Below are positions 38,869-47,921 of a DNA stretch of 64,000 nt, piece by piece. The stretch is taken from positions 1-64,000 of IMG/VR virus record IMGVR_UViG_3300032286_001304, one strand, 5' to 3'. This DNA comes from a virus. A program made the position numbers and the translations under genes. Each line of letters begins with the position of its first letter. The stretch's first letter is position 1. The notes under the pieces are model-generated. The model did no database searches and was not told where the DNA came from. It saw nothing but the letters and a program-made list of their open reading frames with translations.

Positions 38869-39834
38869 TTAAAATAGTTCGTCGTATGATTTGTTAGATT
38901 TGCTATATTCAACAGGACGAGATTTGAAGAAATCTGTCATATTATTTCCTAGCAACTCTTCATAGAACCAATCTGTATTAGATATTAGCTTATTGTCAAT
39001 ATCAAAAACTTCAGAATATCCAATTTGTTTTAAAGATTCATTAATTCTAAATTTAATAAATTCTTTTAGAATAGTTTTTGAAATATTCTTTTCTGAAAAA
39101 TCACCTAACATCCAATCTATAATCCTACATTCAGCAGCATATGCGTCAAGTGCTTCTTCTTTTACTTTTTCTTCAAGTTTAGAATCGAATAAGTCTGGAT
39201 ATTCTTCTCTAAGAACATTTATAATTTTAATACCTACTAAAGCATGAATATTCTCTTCATTTCTTGTATATCTAACTTGCTGATCTGTATCTTTTAATAC
39301 ATTTTTGTTGCGTGCAAACCAATTTACAATATAGAATTGGCTAAATAATGAAACATTTTCAACAAAAAGAGTAAATAATATTAAAGCGTAAATATATTGT
39401 TTTTTATTATCTTTATAAAATTTATGAGTATATTTTCTTAGATATTTTACCCTACCTTGAATCCAATCAAGTTTAAGATTTTCTTCAAATATATTTTCTA
39501 TGCCTAAAACAGTTAAAAGACGCTCATATGCATTATTATGAATAACTTCTACATTTGCCATAACATAACCCATATCGGCTAGAGATGGATGCGGCAAATT
39601 TTCACCTAATTTAGCCCAAAATGTCTTGACTGCTACCTCAATTTGTCCAATAGCAGATAATGCTCTAGTAATGACTTCTTTTTCTTCTGGAGATAAATTT
39701 ACGTTAAAGTCTTGTATATCTTGAGTAAAAGAAAACTCTTTATCGCTCCAAAATCCATTATGCATTGCATCAATAAATTCTTTTGTCCAAGGATATAAAT
39801 TAGGTTTGCGTGAAATTTGTTCGTCGAATAGCAT
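38869..39834 (-). CDS. nrdB: Ribonucleotide reductase beta subunit (class I)
   Basis: 321 aa ferritin-fold protein that generates the tyrosyl radical. Iron ligands and the radical Tyr are visible: QIEVAVK, NVEVIHNNAYERLL (E-x-x-H with Tyr), LFVENV and RNEENIHALVG (E-x-x-H). The first ligand appears to be Glu where E. coli has Asp84. C-terminus (SKSNKSYDELF) supplies the tail that docks into NrdA. Same transcript as NrdA; a dyad lies 21-38 nt upstream. Confidence 0.9.
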   Translation of the reverse strand: MLFDEQISRKPNLYPWTKEFIDAMHNGFWSDKEFSFTQDIQDFNVNLSPEEKEVITRALSAIGQIEVAVKTFWAKLGENLPHPSLADMGYVMANVEVIHNNAYERLLTVLGIENIFEENLKLDWIQGRVKYLRKYTHKFYKDNKKQYIYALILFTLFVENVSLFSQFYIVNWFARNKNVLKDTDQQVRYTRNEENIHALVGIKIINVLREEYPDLFDSKLEEKVKEEALDAYAAECRIIDWMLGDFSEKNISKTILKEFIKFRINESLKQIGYSEVFDIDNKLISNTDWFYEELLGNNMTDFFKSRPVEYSKSNKSYDELF

Positions 39835-39854
39835 AAAATTAAGTTTGTGGGAGC

Positions 39855-39872
39855 AAGATACACTTGTATCTT
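39855..39872. promoter_or_regulatory. Imperfect palindrome upstream of nrdB
   Basis: Arms AAGATACA and TGTATCTT separated by two bases, located 21 nt upstream of the nrdB ATG. Could be an operator for the nrd genes. It is not a good match to a NrdR box. Confidence 0.45.
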
Positions 39873-39967
39873 TGATTAAAAAAGAAATATTATAATTACT
39901 CTTTTTATATTAAAAGTCTATTAATTTTAGTGTAGAAACTCGTTATTGATTTTTTATAAAAAAATCT

Positions 39968-40219
39968 TTAATTGTTTTTAGTAAATCCAATAAATTTGAA
40001 TATTTTTCTAAATTCAGATTCAGGCCCACACCAAGTAATTCCATTTTCATCATCGGTTAAATCTGACCAAGTATAAATTATTGGTTCATCTGTTAAATTA
40101 TAATTATCTACATCTTCATCAGTTTCTATAAGTAAAACTTGATGTTTAGTTCCTTTTTTATTTTCCTTTGTTAATGCAAACCATCTTTGACCAACTTTTA
40201 TCTCCTGATTATTCGACAT
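39968..40219 (-). CDS. Hypothetical protein, 83 aa
   Basis: Begins MSNNQEIKVGQRWFAL, a strand pattern of a small KOW-like barrel (KVGQRWFALTKENKKG), then acidic residues and an aromatic end (SEFRKIFKFIGFT). The stop lies 133 nt from nrdB start, the only sizeable gap in this area. Overlaps the upstream gene by 11 nt. Confidence 0.6.
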   Translation of the reverse strand: MSNNQEIKVGQRWFALTKENKKGTKHQVLLIETDEDVDNYNLTDEPIIYTWSDLTDDENGITWCGPESEFRKIFKFIGFTKNN

Positions 40220-40403
40220 TATTATTGATTTCTTTTATTTTACAATTTAAGTAATCCGCTTCTTCGCGTGTGGCATCACGCCAATTATATGCAATAACAA
40301 AATCACCTCTATAACTAAAAAATTTTCTTTTTCCAGTTAAGACCTGTAAAATCTGTTTTCCAAATATATTTTGGCGAAATCCAAATTTAATTATTTTTCT
40401 CAT
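40209..40403 (-). CDS. Small hypothetical protein, 64 aa
   Basis: Basic N-terminus (MRKIIKFGFRQNIFGK), then YRGDFVIAYNWRDATREEADYLNCK. Two nt after the dUTPase gene. Unrecognised. Confidence 0.55.
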   Translation of the reverse strand: MRKIIKFGFRQNIFGKQILQVLTGKRKFFSYRGDFVIAYNWRDATREEADYLNCKIKEINNNVE

Positions 40404-40405
40404 AA

Positions 40406-40951
40406 TTAAGAGCCGCTACTTCCAAATCCACCATTACCACGCTCTGTTTCATCTAAAGATAAGTATTCAGCAATAGAAACTGAATGTTGCATTGTTACAA
40501 TTAATTGAGCAATTTTATCTCCAATTTTATAAATTCTATTTTCATCAATTTCAATTCCAAAATTAGGCCATTTTTCTGGATTTAGAAATATAAAATCTTG
40601 AGCCTGTGGAATATATTTATAACGAATCATTAGACTGCCAGTATATCCAGAATCAATTAAGCCATAACTATTAGATTGAATTAAATTAGTTTTACTAATA
40701 GATGAACGTGGTGCTAAATAAGTAAAGTAATCATGGCGTTCCCTAAGATTAGAAGTAAATGATATTGGCTGAATGCTAATTCCACAATCATATTCAATAT
40801 AATCAATTCTTTTATACAAATTTGTAAATCCATCCAGTGTTTCGCCTACAATTTTCATTGAATAGGCATAAACATCTAGTCCAGCATCGCTTTCATTTGC
40901 GCGAGTTGGAATTTTTGAATCTTGATAATTTTTTTTTACTTTTAGTATCAT
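40406..40951 (-). CDS. dut: dUTPase
   Basis: 181 aa, all five trimeric dUTPase motifs: DAGLDVYA (I), APRSSISK (II), GLIDSGYTG (III), KIAQLIV (IV) and RGNGGFGSSG (V, the flexible P-loop-like tail). Hydrolyses dUTP to dUMP and PPi, keeping uracil out of DNA and feeding ThyX. A little longer than usual because of inserts between motifs I-II and III-IV (for example the KYIPQAQDFIFLN stretch). Confidence 0.92.
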   Translation of the reverse strand: MILKVKKNYQDSKIPTRANESDAGLDVYAYSMKIVGETLDGFTNLYKRIDYIEYDCGISIQPISFTSNLRERHDYFTYLAPRSSISKTNLIQSNSYGLIDSGYTGSLMIRYKYIPQAQDFIFLNPEKWPNFGIEIDENRIYKIGDKIAQLIVTMQHSVSIAEYLSLDETERGNGGFGSSGS

Positions 40952-40977
40952 ATTATTTTAATATATTTTATATAATT

Positions 40978-41424
40978 TTATTTATTTTTTTTATTAACTT
41001 TTGTTTTTTTATTTTTAATAATATGCATTTTGTTAAATTCATCTTCAAGTTCCTTATCAAAAACTAAATCTTTGCATTTATCAATGGCTAATAAGCAAAC
41101 AAACGCCATAATACATTCTGAAGCTACATAAACAGGTTCGGATTCTAAAATATGATCTAAATCAAAACCCTCCTTATCTAAATATTTAACTTTTTCTGTT
41201 TTTACTACAACACCAAAAAATTTATTTTTCTTAGTTTTATTTATACCGATAAATCCAACTCTTGGAGCTATAGAGTTTGGATAAATAACATAACTCAATG
41301 TTTCATCTTGTTTTTCACTATCTTTTGGATGATATTCGCATTCAAATGGAATATTATTAGTTGTAAAACATTCTAAAATTTTGTTATGATATTTTTCGAG
41401 TGATATATTTTTTATATTTAACAT
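40978..41424 (-). CDS. Hypothetical protein, 148 aa
   Basis: Begins MLNIKNISLEKYHNKI; alpha/beta with YVASECIMAFVCLLAIDKC, which could be a buried helix, and a basic Lys/Asn tail (KNKKTKVNKKNK) that may bind nucleic acid. One nt after the Dam-like gene. Unrecognised. Confidence 0.6.
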   Translation of the reverse strand: MLNIKNISLEKYHNKILECFTTNNIPFECEYHPKDSEKQDETLSYVIYPNSIAPRVGFIGINKTKKNKFFGVVVKTEKVKYLDKEGFDLDHILESEPVYVASECIMAFVCLLAIDKCKDLVFDKELEDEFNKMHIIKNKKTKVNKKNK

Positions 41425-41425
41425 A

Positions 41426-42226
41426 TTAATAATTTGTAATTAAAATTTCTTTATAATCTTTATTTTTCTTTCTGGCTACCTTTTCATAGTCAAATTCTAA
41501 ATAATGGACTTTGTATTTAGATTCGATTAAAGACTCTAGTAATAGAGATTTCTCATCGCATAGGACGCCAGATACGGCGAAGGTTGCCCCAGCCTTATCT
41601 GCTTTATTTAGGTAGTTAGATAGATTGATTTCTTTTTCTATACTCCAGTAAGCATTATATCCTGCCTCTGTTTGATAGTAAGGAGGGTCACAGTAAATAA
41701 AGGTCTTTGAAAGGTCAAATGGATGAACGCTCGAAAAATCTAAACTTGTATAATATAACTTATTTTTAAACTTCTCAATATGTTCAACCCATTTGTTTAT
41801 TTTTAATTCTGTATTTTTATTAAAAGTTCTTTTTCCAAAAGTTTGATTGAAATAGAAAGACTTATTAAAACGCATCATGTTGTTTGTGCAACTCAACATT
41901 AACGCGAATAACTTTTCTGGAGATTTTTCTGAATTGTAACTATCTCTTAGTGTATGATAAAGATTTTGGTCATCTTTAGCTGGACATAGCAGCTTTACTC
42001 TTTCTACAAAAGATTTATCATTAACTAATGAATAATGAATTTCTACTAAATTCTTAATTATGTCATTAGCCCAGATTTTTTCATATTTATCTAAAATATT
42101 TGTGTAAACAGAACCTCCACCGCAAAATAAATCCAAAAAATATGGTTTTGAATAATCAAATTTAGGTAGAATCTGTTCTAAAAGTTTATATTTAGAACCA
42201 GTATAATTAAAAGGTGTTTCTATCAT
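41426..42226 (-). CDS. DNA adenine methylase (Dam/D12 type)
   Basis: 266 aa alpha-class N6-adenine methyltransferase: NYTGSKYKLLEQI at the start (motif X), FLDLFCGGGSVYTN (motif I, SAM binding) and TFIYCDPPYYQ (motif IV DPPY catalytic). The target would be GATC if truly Dam-like, but that cannot be read. Methylates phage DNA against restriction. ATGA overlap with the upstream gene. Confidence 0.88.
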   Translation of the reverse strand: MIETPFNYTGSKYKLLEQILPKFDYSKPYFLDLFCGGGSVYTNILDKYEKIWANDIIKNLVEIHYSLVNDKSFVERVKLLCPAKDDQNLYHTLRDSYNSEKSPEKLFALMLSCTNNMMRFNKSFYFNQTFGKRTFNKNTELKINKWVEHIEKFKNKLYYTSLDFSSVHPFDLSKTFIYCDPPYYQTEAGYNAYWSIEKEINLSNYLNKADKAGATFAVSGVLCDEKSLLLESLIESKYKVHYLEFDYEKVARKKNKDYKEILITNY

Positions 42227-42552
42227 GATTTATTTATATAAATTTTAAATCCAAACTCCATCAAAGTGCAGTGATTTAAGTTATCAATCAAATAATTTAC
42301 GAACATATCATTGAATGTTCTTTTATCTAAAACTTTAAAAATATTTTTATTTATTCTCTTATCATTGAAAACTTTGTAACATATTATAGAAATACATAAA
42401 TCCTTTTGATATATGAATGATTCATGTGGATAAAAATTAGCTATATGTTTTTCTTTAGCTTTTTTAGGATTTTCTGCATAACTTAGATAAATATATTGGC
42501 TATATCCTTCTCCAGTAGCGCAATGCTCATGATAAGTTAAATAATAATGCAT
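42223..42552 (-). CDS. Hypothetical protein, 109 aa
   Basis: Begins MHYYLTYHEHCATGEGYSQ; Tyr/His-rich N-terminus, then YAENPKKAKEKHIANFYPHESF. Coupled by ATGA to the methylase gene. Unrecognised. Confidence 0.6.
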   Translation of the reverse strand: MHYYLTYHEHCATGEGYSQYIYLSYAENPKKAKEKHIANFYPHESFIYQKDLCISIICYKVFNDKRINKNIFKVLDKRTFNDMFVNYLIDNLNHCTLMEFGFKIYINKS

Positions 42553-42554
42553 TT

Positions 42555-42803
42555 TTATTTTTTGGATTTATGAATCAAACATCCTTCACACGGAACCAAA
42601 TATCCCATTTCTCTTCCTTGTATTGTATCTTCACGATATATATTCAGTCCAGTTGCCGAACAACACTCCTGCGTCCCAAAATGTTTAGTGCGTAAAAATA
42701 TACATATTTTCCCTTTGTTCCAATCAATCGCACAAGTTGGTTGTCCAAATGGAGTGTAAAAAGCTTTTAATTTTACATTAATTAGTTTTTCTTGTTTTTG
42801 CAT
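42555..42803 (-). CDS. Small Cys-rich protein, 82 aa
   Basis: Contains several Cys (TCAIDWNKGKICIF; QECCSATGLN; PCEGCLIH), of which ECC...PCEGC may bind zinc. Start at 42803 overlaps the upstream gene by 26 nt. Unrecognised. Confidence 0.55.
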   Translation of the reverse strand: MQKQEKLINVKLKAFYTPFGQPTCAIDWNKGKICIFLRTKHFGTQECCSATGLNIYREDTIQGREMGYLVPCEGCLIHKSKK

Positions 42804-42960
42804 GTTTTATGATTATCTTATCAGTATCTTTTATTGCATTACCAGCTAATGCTCTAATGACAGACTCGGCTCCTTTGAATGCATATTCCCTTGTCAATTC
42901 GGGAACAGTATAAATAAATGTTTTAGTCCCGTTCCTATGTCTAATGACTTTAAGTGGCAT
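42778..42960 (-). CDS. Small hypothetical protein, 60 aa
   Basis: Begins MPLKVIRHRNGTKTFIY with a basic end (KIIIKHAKTRKTN). Overlaps the end of the DNA polymerase gene by 11 nt and the next gene by 26 nt. Unrecognised. Confidence 0.55.
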   Translation of the reverse strand: MPLKVIRHRNGTKTFIYTVPELTREYAFKGAESVIRALAGNAIKDTDKIIIKHAKTRKTN

Positions 42961-45562
42961 TTTCTAGCTCCTTTCTGACCACACTTGCTTTCAATACGGT
43001 CGGAACCTCTTGTTCGACAATTTCTTTAACGAAATATATCTCATCTGTTTCACTAGTTACTTTTTTGGATAGGTGTATCACGGCGATTGAGTCTTCCTTC
43101 AAATTAACGAGTTCGTTCAGCAAGTCAAGCTGGAATAGCATCACAACCAAAGAATCTGTGTCATCTTTTATTGTGTATCTGACATAATCTTTTTTATTCT
43201 TAGAAATTCTTTTTTCTATTTCTTTTATTTGACAAATACATTTATAATCTCCTTGTGGCAGAGCTTTTAATGTTTTTAAATCATGCAATCCGATTATATG
43301 TTTACTATAAATAGATTTTAGCGAACCAGAATAAGAAAATCCAACATATTCATTTTCAGCAATCCATTTTGTAAGTTCTTCAAATCTTGAATTTCTAATA
43401 TATTTTTGCCAAAATGGAATATAATTCTTTTTTATTGTATCTCTTCTTGATTCTTTTATAAAAGGTTTTCCTTTTAAGTCTTTTAAATCTTCAACACAAG
43501 CCTTTATACAAGCCTCTAGGTTATAATTATATTTTTCACCAATGCTATGAATGATTGGCTTTTCCTTTGGAGTTAAAAGTTTATATAATTCAAGTTGAGC
43601 AATTAATTTATTTCTAGTGCTATCTTTGTTATATTCATCAAAGCAACCAGACATAATTAGGGAAGACGCCAAATTAATTGGAATTCCTGCTTCTGTTATT
43701 CCAGAAAATAAAGAGAATTTATTTTCAACAGCAATTTTAAATTCATGGATTTTATCAATTGCTTTTCCAGCAACACCCTTTACATTTGAAAGACCAATTC
43801 TGATTGCCCCATTTTCAATCACATGGTCATCTTTTGAGCAAGAAAGAGATGGAGGTAGTAATTTTATTCCTCTATCATCCATTTCCTTTTTTATTCTTGA
43901 TACATTTATAATTCTATCTTTTGGAGAATCATAACGAGTCATCTTCAAGCACGCCCAATAAAACTCGACTGGATATTTTATCTTTAACCATATCGTTTGC
44001 GCTGTAATCATCCCATACGAGATGGCGTGACATTTCGCAAATTGATACCCACCAGACTCTTCCGCTATTTTTAGAAGAAGATCTACAACAGTTTTTTCTA
44101 TACCATTCTTTTCGCAAATTTCTTCAATTTCTTTTTTTACTTTTGGAATCTCATCAATTTTCTTTTTACCAAGAGTTCTTCTAGCCATTTCAGCTTTATT
44201 TGGGTCCATTCCTACATTAATCAACATCTTTAGATATTGTTCTTGAAACAAACAAATTCCGCCAGTTGGTTTAAGAACATCATCAATTACAGGATGAATA
44301 GTTTCATAAACTGAATTATGAACATAATTTAAATATTTCTTTAATCCGCTTATAGCACCGGGACGACTAATAGCAAGAGCATCTGCAATTTGAATAAAAT
44401 TCTTTGGTTTTATTTGAATTGCAATTCTTCCTTGAGCCTCAGACTCAAATTGGAATATTCCATACATATCTTTGGCATCTTGAAGCCATTGATAAATAAT
44501 ATTATCTTCGCAATTTATATCTTCGACCTTGATTCCAGCCGCTTTACAACAATCATAAACGACAGATGCGGTTTTTAGTCCTAGTTCGTCAAATTTAAGA
44601 GTAAGCTCTTGTGCGGTATACATATCACAAGAATTTGAAATGGCATATTCCCCTGTTTCTTCACCTTTTGTAAGCTGAAGGGGCATTAAATTAGCTATTT
44701 CATCATGTGAAATCAAAACAGCGGAAGCATGGCATCCGACTGATTTTTTAAGACCTCTTAACTTTAATGACATCCTGATTACTTCAGAATGATTCTTAGC
44801 CCATTGTTTTAACTTTACATTTTCTTTATTTTTGTCATTTGAAAGGGCATCACCTAAGTCTTCGACTATGCCGAATTGCTTATCGACGAGGTCGCTTACA
44901 TCATTTGCTTCGCTTTCAGAAGATTCCTCGTAACATTTTAAGACTTCTTTTAATAGAATCTTTGTAGTTAGGGAGCCAGTAGTTAGAAGTTTAGCCGTTC
45001 TATTTGGATATTTTTGATTTAGATATTCAATAACCTCACTTCTTCTGTAAAAACATAAATCTTGGTCAATATCGGGAGCAAGAGAACCGTCGATGTATTT
45101 TATTCCATCAATAAAACTTGTTTTTGCGCGGGCTGGATTTAGAAATCGGGTAAAGAAAAGTTCATTCTTAATTGAGTCAATCTTAGTAATTCCTACTAAA
45201 TAACAAACAATACTTGAAGCTACTGAACCACGACCTGGACCAGTTGGAATTTCATTTCTACGGCAAAAGTCACAAATATCCCAAACCATCAAGATGTAAT
45301 CAATAAATCCAAGAGTCTCAATAACATTTAACTCTTCTTTTATTTGATTGGCATACTTTTGATTTAGCGATTTATCTATTTTGCCAACTATTTTATCACG
45401 AAATCCCTTTCTGCATAGTTCGGTTAAAAACTCTTTATTAGAAACTGATTCTGGCAGACCAACATATTCGTATTGAATCTTTGAAGGTTTGAATTCTGGT
45501 AAACGAACTCCGTTAAAAAGAACAGGAATTTCGTATGAAGTAAATTTTTTGGAAAAAGACAT
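42950..45562 (-). CDS. dnaE: DNA polymerase III alpha subunit, polymerase part without PHP
   Basis: 870 aa C-family replicative polymerase. Palm motifs: GPGRGSVASS (108-117), FLNP (140-143), PDIDQD with catalytic Asp164/Asp166, and KFDELGL with Asp325; then CHASAVLIS (277-285), finger and thumb regions, and an OB-fold near residues 780-840. The PHP domain that starts normal DnaE proteins is missing; a PHP-like protein is encoded two genes upstream. Product of the chromosomal replisome plan (order PHP, exonuclease, polymerase). The stop overlaps the next gene by 11 nt. Confidence 0.92.
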   Translation of the reverse strand: MSFSKKFTSYEIPVLFNGVRLPEFKPSKIQYEYVGLPESVSNKEFLTELCRKGFRDKIVGKIDKSLNQKYANQIKEELNVIETLGFIDYILMVWDICDFCRRNEIPTGPGRGSVASSIVCYLVGITKIDSIKNELFFTRFLNPARAKTSFIDGIKYIDGSLAPDIDQDLCFYRRSEVIEYLNQKYPNRTAKLLTTGSLTTKILLKEVLKCYEESSESEANDVSDLVDKQFGIVEDLGDALSNDKNKENVKLKQWAKNHSEVIRMSLKLRGLKKSVGCHASAVLISHDEIANLMPLQLTKGEETGEYAISNSCDMYTAQELTLKFDELGLKTASVVYDCCKAAGIKVEDINCEDNIIYQWLQDAKDMYGIFQFESEAQGRIAIQIKPKNFIQIADALAISRPGAISGLKKYLNYVHNSVYETIHPVIDDVLKPTGGICLFQEQYLKMLINVGMDPNKAEMARRTLGKKKIDEIPKVKKEIEEICEKNGIEKTVVDLLLKIAEESGGYQFAKCHAISYGMITAQTIWLKIKYPVEFYWACLKMTRYDSPKDRIINVSRIKKEMDDRGIKLLPPSLSCSKDDHVIENGAIRIGLSNVKGVAGKAIDKIHEFKIAVENKFSLFSGITEAGIPINLASSLIMSGCFDEYNKDSTRNKLIAQLELYKLLTPKEKPIIHSIGEKYNYNLEACIKACVEDLKDLKGKPFIKESRRDTIKKNYIPFWQKYIRNSRFEELTKWIAENEYVGFSYSGSLKSIYSKHIIGLHDLKTLKALPQGDYKCICQIKEIEKRISKNKKDYVRYTIKDDTDSLVVMLFQLDLLNELVNLKEDSIAVIHLSKKVTSETDEIYFVKEIVEQEVPTVLKASVVRKELENAT

Positions 45563-45563
45563 G

Positions 45564-46217
45564 TTAAATTTCTAGTAGCCAAATAAGTTTTTTATGTATT
45601 TCTACATTTTGGATTATATCATAGTCTGCTGTATGCAAACGGCTTTCATCAACCGTGATTCCGAACTCCTTACTCATTGTGCTAATGCTAGTTTTAAGAC
45701 CTTTCTCAACATAGTCAACAAGTCTATACTGGTGAGCAAGAAAATTATTCGATGAACTAGTATCTAATTTTATTTGTTTTTTATACGCTTTGCTTAAAGC
45801 AATCGTATCGTAAGTTTTAAAAGGTTGATATAGATAATCGTAAATAGGTTTCATTCCTAATGCTCTGCGCCAAGCATTAAGAATCATTGAATCATAACCA
45901 AGAAAATTTTGTGCAGCAATCTTATATTTAGGATTATGGAGATATGATTCAACTATCTCAAGAATTTCTTTTGGGTCTCTAGCTTTGGACTTGTATTCAT
46001 CGTAATTGAATTTTGTGATAGCTGCCGCGCCTGCACTCATACGGAGGTTTTCCCACCAAACGAAGTAGTCGTGAAATTCTTTTTGGCCGTCTAAGGTCCA
46101 AACGGAAAAAGAAACTTGAAAAGGTTTTGCATAAACAGTATTCAGGGACTCTGTTTCCGTGTCCAAGGTTATATACTCTTGTGTTTTATTATATCTTAAA
46201 AGTTCAACGCCAATCAT
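45564..46217 (-). CDS. DEDDh 3'-5' exonuclease (proofreading, DnaQ-like)
   Basis: Start at 46217 (MIGVELLRYNKTQ), forming an ATGA overlap with the PHP gene; an ATG at 46235 would overlap it more. 217 aa with Exo I LDTETESL, Exo II NFLGYDSMIL and Exo III HTADYDIIQNVEIH, giving the DEDDh set. It lies between PHP and polymerase genes and 1 nt from the latter, so it should be the proofreading partner, mirroring domain order in PolC. Confidence 0.85.
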   Translation of the reverse strand: MIGVELLRYNKTQEYITLDTETESLNTVYAKPFQVSFSVWTLDGQKEFHDYFVWWENLRMSAGAAAITKFNYDEYKSKARDPKEILEIVESYLHNPKYKIAAQNFLGYDSMILNAWRRALGMKPIYDYLYQPFKTYDTIALSKAYKKQIKLDTSSSNNFLAHQYRLVDYVEKGLKTSISTMSKEFGITVDESRLHTADYDIIQNVEIHKKLIWLLEI

Positions 46218-46993
46218 TTTGTTAATTCCTTCCATTTTTCAAAACTAAAACTATCCGAACATAACCATCTTAGTTCTGGTTTTGAAAATTTACTTCTTTC
46301 TTGAATTGCCCTGTAAGTGATATATGAGGAACAATCACTTGATTTTTCGTAATAGCAAGTTTTTGTGTTTACTATGTTTCCTCCCCATTTTTCAATAACT
46401 TCATCAATTAATGGAGCAAAGGGTAAATCTGATTCAATCTCTTTAAAGAAAACTACATCATCTTTTGGCACGAAACCAAACTCTGGAACAATTGCAGAAT
46501 CCATTACCAAACGGTTTTTAGCAAGAAAACTATCGACATATGGAAAAGCTAATAATAGATTTTCAGTCCATAAGTTACGTAATTGTTTGAAATCATACCT
46601 CATTTTATAGTATTTATTCTCACGATTGCTGTAACAACTTGTATATATTTTGCCTAAATCATTGTAAGCCTTGCCATTTTTAGCAAAAATAATTATCTTA
46701 TGTTCTTGTTTTAGGCTTTTGTCGGAATGATTGTTTATCGAATCATCTGTAAGCCACATCTGTAAACCGAAAATTAGTTGTAGATTTAATTTATTTGCAT
46801 TTTTAAGAGCTTCACGAAAAGATTCAAAATTATTACTTATGTAGTAAACTTCTTTAAGCCCAGATTCTTTTGCTAATTTTAAAAAAGACTGTGGGCCATT
46901 CTCATCTTTACATTCATCTGGAGACCAAGCAGTTAAAATACTAAGCAGACTTGTATGGTCATAAAATAATGGAATTATCTCTTTATTTTTCAT
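46214..46993 (-). CDS. Separate PHP domain of DNA polymerase III alpha (degenerate)
   Basis: 259 aa aligning by eye with the N-terminal PHP domain of DnaE: a start strand with YDHTSLLS where the metal-binding HLHVHTEYS normally lies, LKLAKESGLKEVYYIS, an LNLQLIFGLQMW strand and KIIIFAKNGKAYNDL. Most metal ligands, including the H-x-H pair and the Asp-His-Gly loop (here SNN), are lost, so it is unlikely to be an active nuclease; it probably structures the polymerase. Gene order PHP-exonuclease-polymerase. Confidence 0.75.
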   Translation of the reverse strand: MKNKEIIPLFYDHTSLLSILTAWSPDECKDENGPQSFLKLAKESGLKEVYYISNNFESFREALKNANKLNLQLIFGLQMWLTDDSINNHSDKSLKQEHKIIIFAKNGKAYNDLGKIYTSCYSNRENKYYKMRYDFKQLRNLWTENLLLAFPYVDSFLAKNRLVMDSAIVPEFGFVPKDDVVFFKEIESDLPFAPLIDEVIEKWGGNIVNTKTCYYEKSSDCSSYITYRAIQERSKFSKPELRWLCSDSFSFEKWKELTK

Positions 46994-47017
46994 TTAATGA
47001 ATATCTATTAAGACTCA

Positions 47018-47257
47018 TCACTTCTTATTGAATATTCCGTCAAAAAAGTCAAGTCCATTTGAGGAGCTTGGTCTACTTTTTATCTTACTCTGGTTTCTCT
47101 CCCACTCCTGTCCATTTTTAAATCCAAACTCAGAGCCGTATTTAAATGAAGTTTCGACTAGTTTTTTTATTTTAGCTGGATTAAGACAAACATTTTCTTC
47201 TCCTAAAAAATTTGGATTAATATCACAAAATTTTTCCCAAACTTCTTCTTTATTCAT
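47018..47257 (-). CDS. Small hypothetical protein, 79 aa
   Basis: Start at 47257 (MNKEEVWEKFCDINP) after the upstream stop at 47263. Helical (ETSFKYGSEFGFKNG), charged C-terminus with SRPSSSNGLDFFDGIF. The last stretch resembles a short docking peptide for a clamp or SSB, which is only a suggestion. 24 nt upstream of the PHP gene. Confidence 0.55.
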   Translation of the reverse strand: MNKEEVWEKFCDINPNFLGEENVCLNPAKIKKLVETSFKYGSEFGFKNGQEWERNQSKIKSRPSSSNGLDFFDGIFNKK

Positions 47258-47262
47258 AAAAT

Positions 47263-47916
47263 TTATTCCCAATATTTAGATATTCTTTTGTCGTCTTTAC
47301 TTGAATATTTACCTTTTAAAGTATCTTCATTTGTTTTATATGGCAATGGTTTTTCAAAACCTAAATCACGCAAGACTTCTCTTACTCGCATAACATCCTT
47401 TTCCTCTTTCCAGTCTCTTGTAAAAACACATATAACATATTCTTTGCCCTTTTCACCTTTCAATGTAGAAACTTTAGAATATCCACCCAGTAAACCTTGC
47501 TCGGTTGCATCCTTAATTTGTTCCCAAGCCTCATTTATATATTCTTTTGGAATAAAGATTAACCACTTTCCTGCGCGAGTAGTATAGTTAGATTTCTTGC
47601 CATAAGCATGAATCCAGTATTCGGAAGTGCATTCAGTTGGAGTATCTTGTCTATTAGAACGAAAATAAGATTTATATGACTGTTTTTTCTTTTGTTTTAT
47701 AGAAATATTACTGGTTGGCGCGGCAGCAAACATTTCTTTTTTATTGATTTTTTTACCATTTAAAATATTATCTCCTTTTAGTATATCATCTTCAAATGGA
47801 CTCGCCATATTATGGGCAACGCAATCCTCAAATACATGATCATAATCTAAATCTGGATCGCTTAGTTCATCCCAAACCTGATCTGGCATATCTTCTGGAT
47901 TAAATGGGTCAATCAT
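47263..47916 (-). CDS. BLES03-like (DUF1917-type) protein
   Basis: Start at 47916 (MIDPFNPEDMPDQ), after the upstream stop. The N-terminal 90 residues are acidic and unstructured-looking. The C-terminal 120 residues fit the BLES03 fold pattern: YWIHAYGKKSNY, GKWLIFIPKEYINEAWEQI, LGGYSKVST, YVICVFTRDWKEEKDVMRV and PYKTNEDTLKGKY. Eukaryotic and bacterial members are sometimes described as phosphothreonine-lyase-like; biochemistry is not established, and its place in a replication operon is unexplained. Confidence 0.65.
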   Translation of the reverse strand: MIDPFNPEDMPDQVWDELSDPDLDYDHVFEDCVAHNMASPFEDDILKGDNILNGKKINKKEMFAAAPTSNISIKQKKKQSYKSYFRSNRQDTPTECTSEYWIHAYGKKSNYTTRAGKWLIFIPKEYINEAWEQIKDATEQGLLGGYSKVSTLKGEKGKEYVICVFTRDWKEEKDVMRVREVLRDLGFEKPLPYKTNEDTLKGKYSSKDDKRISKYWE

Positions 47917-47921
47917 TTTAT

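Noticed and set aside
43617-43934. Plus-strand open frame of 105 codons inside the polymerase gene
   Set aside because: It is the antisense of a strongly supported DnaE coding region and has no family signature or start context.
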